Assembly: GCF_010894405.1 (NCBI RefSeq)
Contig: NZ_JAAIYA010000019.1
Location: 1 to 64,000, forward strand
Length of the DNA: 64,000 bases
Direction of reading: 5' to 3'
Origin: Pyxidicoccus caerfyrddinensis
GTDB taxonomy: Bacteria; Myxococcota; Myxococcia; Myxococcales; Myxococcaceae
The position numbers and the translations under genes are program-made. Of this stretch, positions 62,037 through 64,000 are shown in pieces. Position 1 is the stretch's first letter. Every line of letters starts with the position of its first letter. Below the pieces are notes generated by a model. That model was not told the DNA's origin. It was given only the letters and a program-made list of their open reading frames with translations, and did no database searches.

Positions 62037-62574
62037 GGTGGTTCCCACGGTGCTCGTCGTCGACGATGACGAGCCCTACCGCGAGCGGCTGGTGCGCGCC
62101 TTCGGCCGGCATGGCTTCGCGGCGCACGGAGCGGCCAGCGCGAGCGAGGCGCTCGAACGGGCGCGCGAGCTGCGCCCCGGGTACGCGGTCATCGACCTGC
62201 GCCTTCCGGACGGCTCCGGATTGGAGCTGGTGCGCGAAATGAGGGCGATGGACGCGTGTGCCACGCTCGTGGTGCTCACAGGCTACGGGAGCATCGCCAC
62301 GGCGGTGGAGGCCGTGCGGCGGGGGGCCACGCACTACCTGACGAAGCCAGCGGACGTGGACGACATCCTGCTCGCCTTCGCCGGGGCCACGCTGCCCGAG
62401 GGCGAGGCGGCGGCGCGGGAGCACCAGGTGCCGTCGCTGGCGCGCGCGGAGTGGGAGCACATCCAGCGCGTGCTCGCGGACTGCGGAGGCAACATCTCCC
62501 AGGCCGCGCGGCTGCTGCGCATCCAACGCCGCAGCCTGCAGCGCAAGCTGGCCAAGCACCCCGTTTCGAAGTGA
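62023..62574 (+). CDS. regA: Response regulator, RegA/PrrA/ActR type
   Basis: The 183-residue regulator has a receiver domain (VLVVDDDEPYRERL, phospho-Asp in VIDLRLPDGSG, Thr of VVLTGYGS, Lys of YLTKPAD) and a short Fis-type HTH tail. The tail, WEHIQRVLADCGGNISQAA then RLLRIQRRSLQRKLAK, matches RegA (WEHIQRV... RRTLQR). RegA-type proteins control genes for redox metabolism and often their own operon. It overlaps the sensor gene by 14 bp. The palindromes before regB and before the next gene are its likely targets. Confidence 0.93.
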   Translation: MGQGEVVPTVLVVDDDEPYRERLVRAFGRHGFAAHGAASASEALERARELRPGYAVIDLRLPDGSGLELVREMRAMDACATLVVLTGYGSIATAVEAVRRGATHYLTKPADVDDILLAFAGATLPEGEAAAREHQVPSLARAEWEHIQRVLADCGGNISQAARLLRIQRRSLQRKLAKHPVSK

Positions 62575-62585
62575 GCCCGCGACGG

Positions 62586-62604
62586 GTGCGTCATCAAGAC
62601 GCAC
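62586..62604. promoter_or_regulatory. Second candidate RegA site, before the cytochrome gene
   Basis: GTGCGTC-ATCAA-GACGCAC has perfect 7-bp arms and the same GCGTC-N5-GACGC core and spacing as the site before regB. It lies 11 bp after the regA stop and 47 bp upstream of the cytochrome ATG. Confidence 0.55.
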
Positions 62605-62651
62605 GAGCCATTCCGAGCCCGCCGTTAGGGTGGCGCATGTCGGGAGGTTGG

Positions 62652-63710
62652 ATGTCCACTCCGCGCACGGGCGCGCTCGTCCTCATGCTCATGCTGTCCT
62701 CCGGCTGGGGCTGCAACCGGAAGCCTGCCCAGGAGGCACCGGGCTGGACGGAGGTGGACGGCGGCATCCGCTGCGAGGGACTCCAGCACCTGGCCTGCAC
62801 GGGGCTGTACGGCGAGGGCGGCACGGGCTGGGCGACGAAGACGGTGCCCGCCAGCGTGCGCCCCTTCGAGCCGGGCCTCACGCTCTGGAGCGACGGCCTG
62901 GAGAAGTCGCGCTTCATCTTCCTGCCCCCGGGCACGCGCGTGGACAGCACGCGCATGGACGAGTGGCGCTTCCCACTCGGCACGAAGCTCTGGAAGGAGT
63001 TCTCGTGGAAGGGCCATCGCATCGAGACGCGCTTCCTGTGGAAGCGGCCCGACGGCACGTGGCTGCGCACCACGTACCACTGGAGCGACGACGAGCGCAC
63101 CGCGCTGGAGCTCACCGACGGCGAGCAACACGTCCCCGGGACGAATGACTACGAGATTCCCAGTCAGGCGGACTGTCAGGCCTGCCATGGCGGGCGAGGG
63201 GACGGAGTGCTCGGCTTCGAAGCGGTGGCGCTCGCGCACGCGGGGGCCCGGGGGCTGACGCTGGAGCGGCTCGTCCAGGAGGGACTCCTCACCCATGCGC
63301 CGGGCACGCCACCGCGCATCCCCGGTACGCCCGTTGAGGCGGAAGCGCTGGGCTACCTGCACATGAACTGCGGCGTGTCCTGCCACAACGCCAACCTCGG
63401 GGCGCTGGGAAGCACGTCCGGGCTGCACCTGCGCCTGGAGGTGGCGGAGCTCGGCTCCGTCGCGGAGACGGACACCTGGCGGACGGCGGTGGGCGTGAAG
63501 TCCCTGTTCCGGACCTCGGGCCTGTTCGGCGGCGACTTCTTCCGCGTGGCGCCGGGCGACGTGAAGCACAGCACGCTGCTGCATCGGGTGGCCCAGCGCG
63601 GGTCCGCCGCGCAGATGCCCCCGCTGGCCACGCACGTCGTCGACGAGCGGGGCCACGCGCTCCTCCAGCGGTGGATTGAAGCCATGCCGCCCACGCGGGC
63701 CGACAGGTGA
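62652..63710 (+). CDS. c-type cytochrome lipoprotein with CxxCH and CxxxCH motifs
   Basis: ATG 62652, with GGGAGG 5 bases upstream, gives 352 residues; another ATG lies at 62637. A lipobox (LSSGWGC) marks it as a lipoprotein. The first 170 residues form a beta-rich domain (FEPGLTLWSDGLEKSRFIFL, WKEFSWKGHRIETRFLW). Haem motifs follow: CQACH and the unusual CGVSCH, plus late Met residues (AQMPPL) as possible ligands. It may belong to the SO2930-type dihaem cytochromes, which I recall only by name. It should take part in periplasmic electron transfer. A RegA-like site precedes it and a membrane protein gene overlaps its end. Confidence 0.82.
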   Translation: MSTPRTGALVLMLMLSSGWGCNRKPAQEAPGWTEVDGGIRCEGLQHLACTGLYGEGGTGWATKTVPASVRPFEPGLTLWSDGLEKSRFIFLPPGTRVDSTRMDEWRFPLGTKLWKEFSWKGHRIETRFLWKRPDGTWLRTTYHWSDDERTALELTDGEQHVPGTNDYEIPSQADCQACHGGRGDGVLGFEAVALAHAGARGLTLERLVQEGLLTHAPGTPPRIPGTPVEAEALGYLHMNCGVSCHNANLGALGSTSGLHLRLEVAELGSVAETDTWRTAVGVKSLFRTSGLFGGDFFRVAPGDVKHSTLLHRVAQRGSAAQMPPLATHVVDERGHALLQRWIEAMPPTRADR

Positions 63711-64000
63711 ACGACATGCTCTACGCGGTGGTGCTCTTCCTGCATTCGTGGCTGCGCTGGGGCGTGGTGGTGCTCGGCGTGCTGACGCTCGGCAGGTCGC
63801 TGCTCGGCTGGCTGCGCGGCCGGGAGTGGACGCGCGCCGACCGCCGCATCCAGGTGTTCTTCGTCTCCGCCTTCGACCTCCAGCTGCTGCTCGGGATGAC
63901 GCTCTACTTCGCGCTCAGCCCGCTCACGCCGAGGTCCATGGAGGCGCTGCGGACGAACCTGTCGGTGTCCTTCCTCCGGTTCTTCAGCCTGGAGCACCCG
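63707..64000 (+). CDS. Membrane protein, cytochrome-b-like, partial
   Basis: The frame opens at GTG 63707 (overlapping the cytochrome stop) or ATG 63716 and runs off the window. It reads MLYAVVLFLHSWLRWGVVVLG with a first membrane helix, then WTRADRRIQVFFVSAFDLQL and LLLGMTLYFALSPL as a second helix. The histidine in LHSWLRW and the overall pattern resemble small cytochrome-b-like inner membrane proteins. The coupling to the cytochrome lipoprotein gene suggests they form one electron-transfer unit, possibly under RegA control. Its 3' end is outside the window. Confidence 0.7.
   Translation, partial: MNDMLYAVVLFLHSWLRWGVVVLGVLTLGRSLLGWLRGREWTRADRRIQVFFVSAFDLQLLLGMTLYFALSPLTPRSMEALRTNLSVSFLRFFSLEHP

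Overview
The window is about 64 kb of very GC-rich DNA with strong third-position GC, many GTG starts and frequent 4-bp stop/start overlaps. The gene content points to a myxobacterium of the Myxococcus/Corallococcus/Pyxidicoccus group: DUF2381 and DUF4388 proteins, an FHA-GGDEF protein, a Ser/Thr kinase with TPRs, many lipoproteins, an MXAN_5187-like protein beside the sigA region, and an rpsU-yqeY-dnaG-rpoD operon. This is inference from families; no database search was possible.

Layout. 1-5.8 kb: the 3' end of a nonribosomal peptide synthetase (A-PCP-C, no thioesterase) followed closely by an Fe(II)/2-oxoglutarate oxygenase and an acetolactate-synthase-like ThDP enzyme, closed by a strong inverted repeat. 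5.8-6.8 kb: a decayed ricin-lectin-like remnant and a VOC/PhnB-like protein. 6.83-10.84 kb: a small degraded island between a partial copy of a tRNA 3' half and the intact tRNA(CAU) gene. It carries an excisionase-like HTH gene, two small lipoprotein genes (one frameshifted), a TetR regulator, an SGNH hydrolase-NmrA operon and an integrase remnant. 10.9-16.6 kb: an alkyltransferase-like gene and the macromolecular synthesis operon. 16.6-31.5 kb: housekeeping and envelope genes (HEAT proteins, FHA-GGDEF, asparaginase, DsbA-like lipoprotein, DUF4388-TruD, DUF4398-OmpA pair, DUF1460, response regulator, HPF, MXAN_5187-like protein).

31.5-39.2 kb: a co-directional, largely overlapping set on the minus strand encodes a class A penicillin-binding protein, an FG-GAP-like exported protein, a family 5 solute-binding protein and a NtrY-like histidine kinase, with a lone receiver protein just downstream. 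It looks like a cell-wall sensing unit. 39.3-57.2 kb: TPR protein, exonuclease III, PAS/GAF kinase, threonine synthase, a haem-copper monooxygenase-like lipoprotein, a DUF2381/lipoprotein pair, GH31 glucosidase, esterase-like lipoprotein, DUF2254, a soluble Ser/Thr kinase and a GH114 lipoprotein. 57.2-64 kb: an exported DUF1800-DUF1501 pair, a RegB/RegA (PrrBA-type) redox two-component system, a c-type cytochrome lipoprotein and the start of a membrane protein. Matching palindromes with GCGTC-N5-GACGC cores precede both regBA and the cytochrome gene, suggesting RegA controls both.

Intergenic stretches were scanned by eye. No CRISPR array, rRNA, replication origin or intact insertion sequence was seen.
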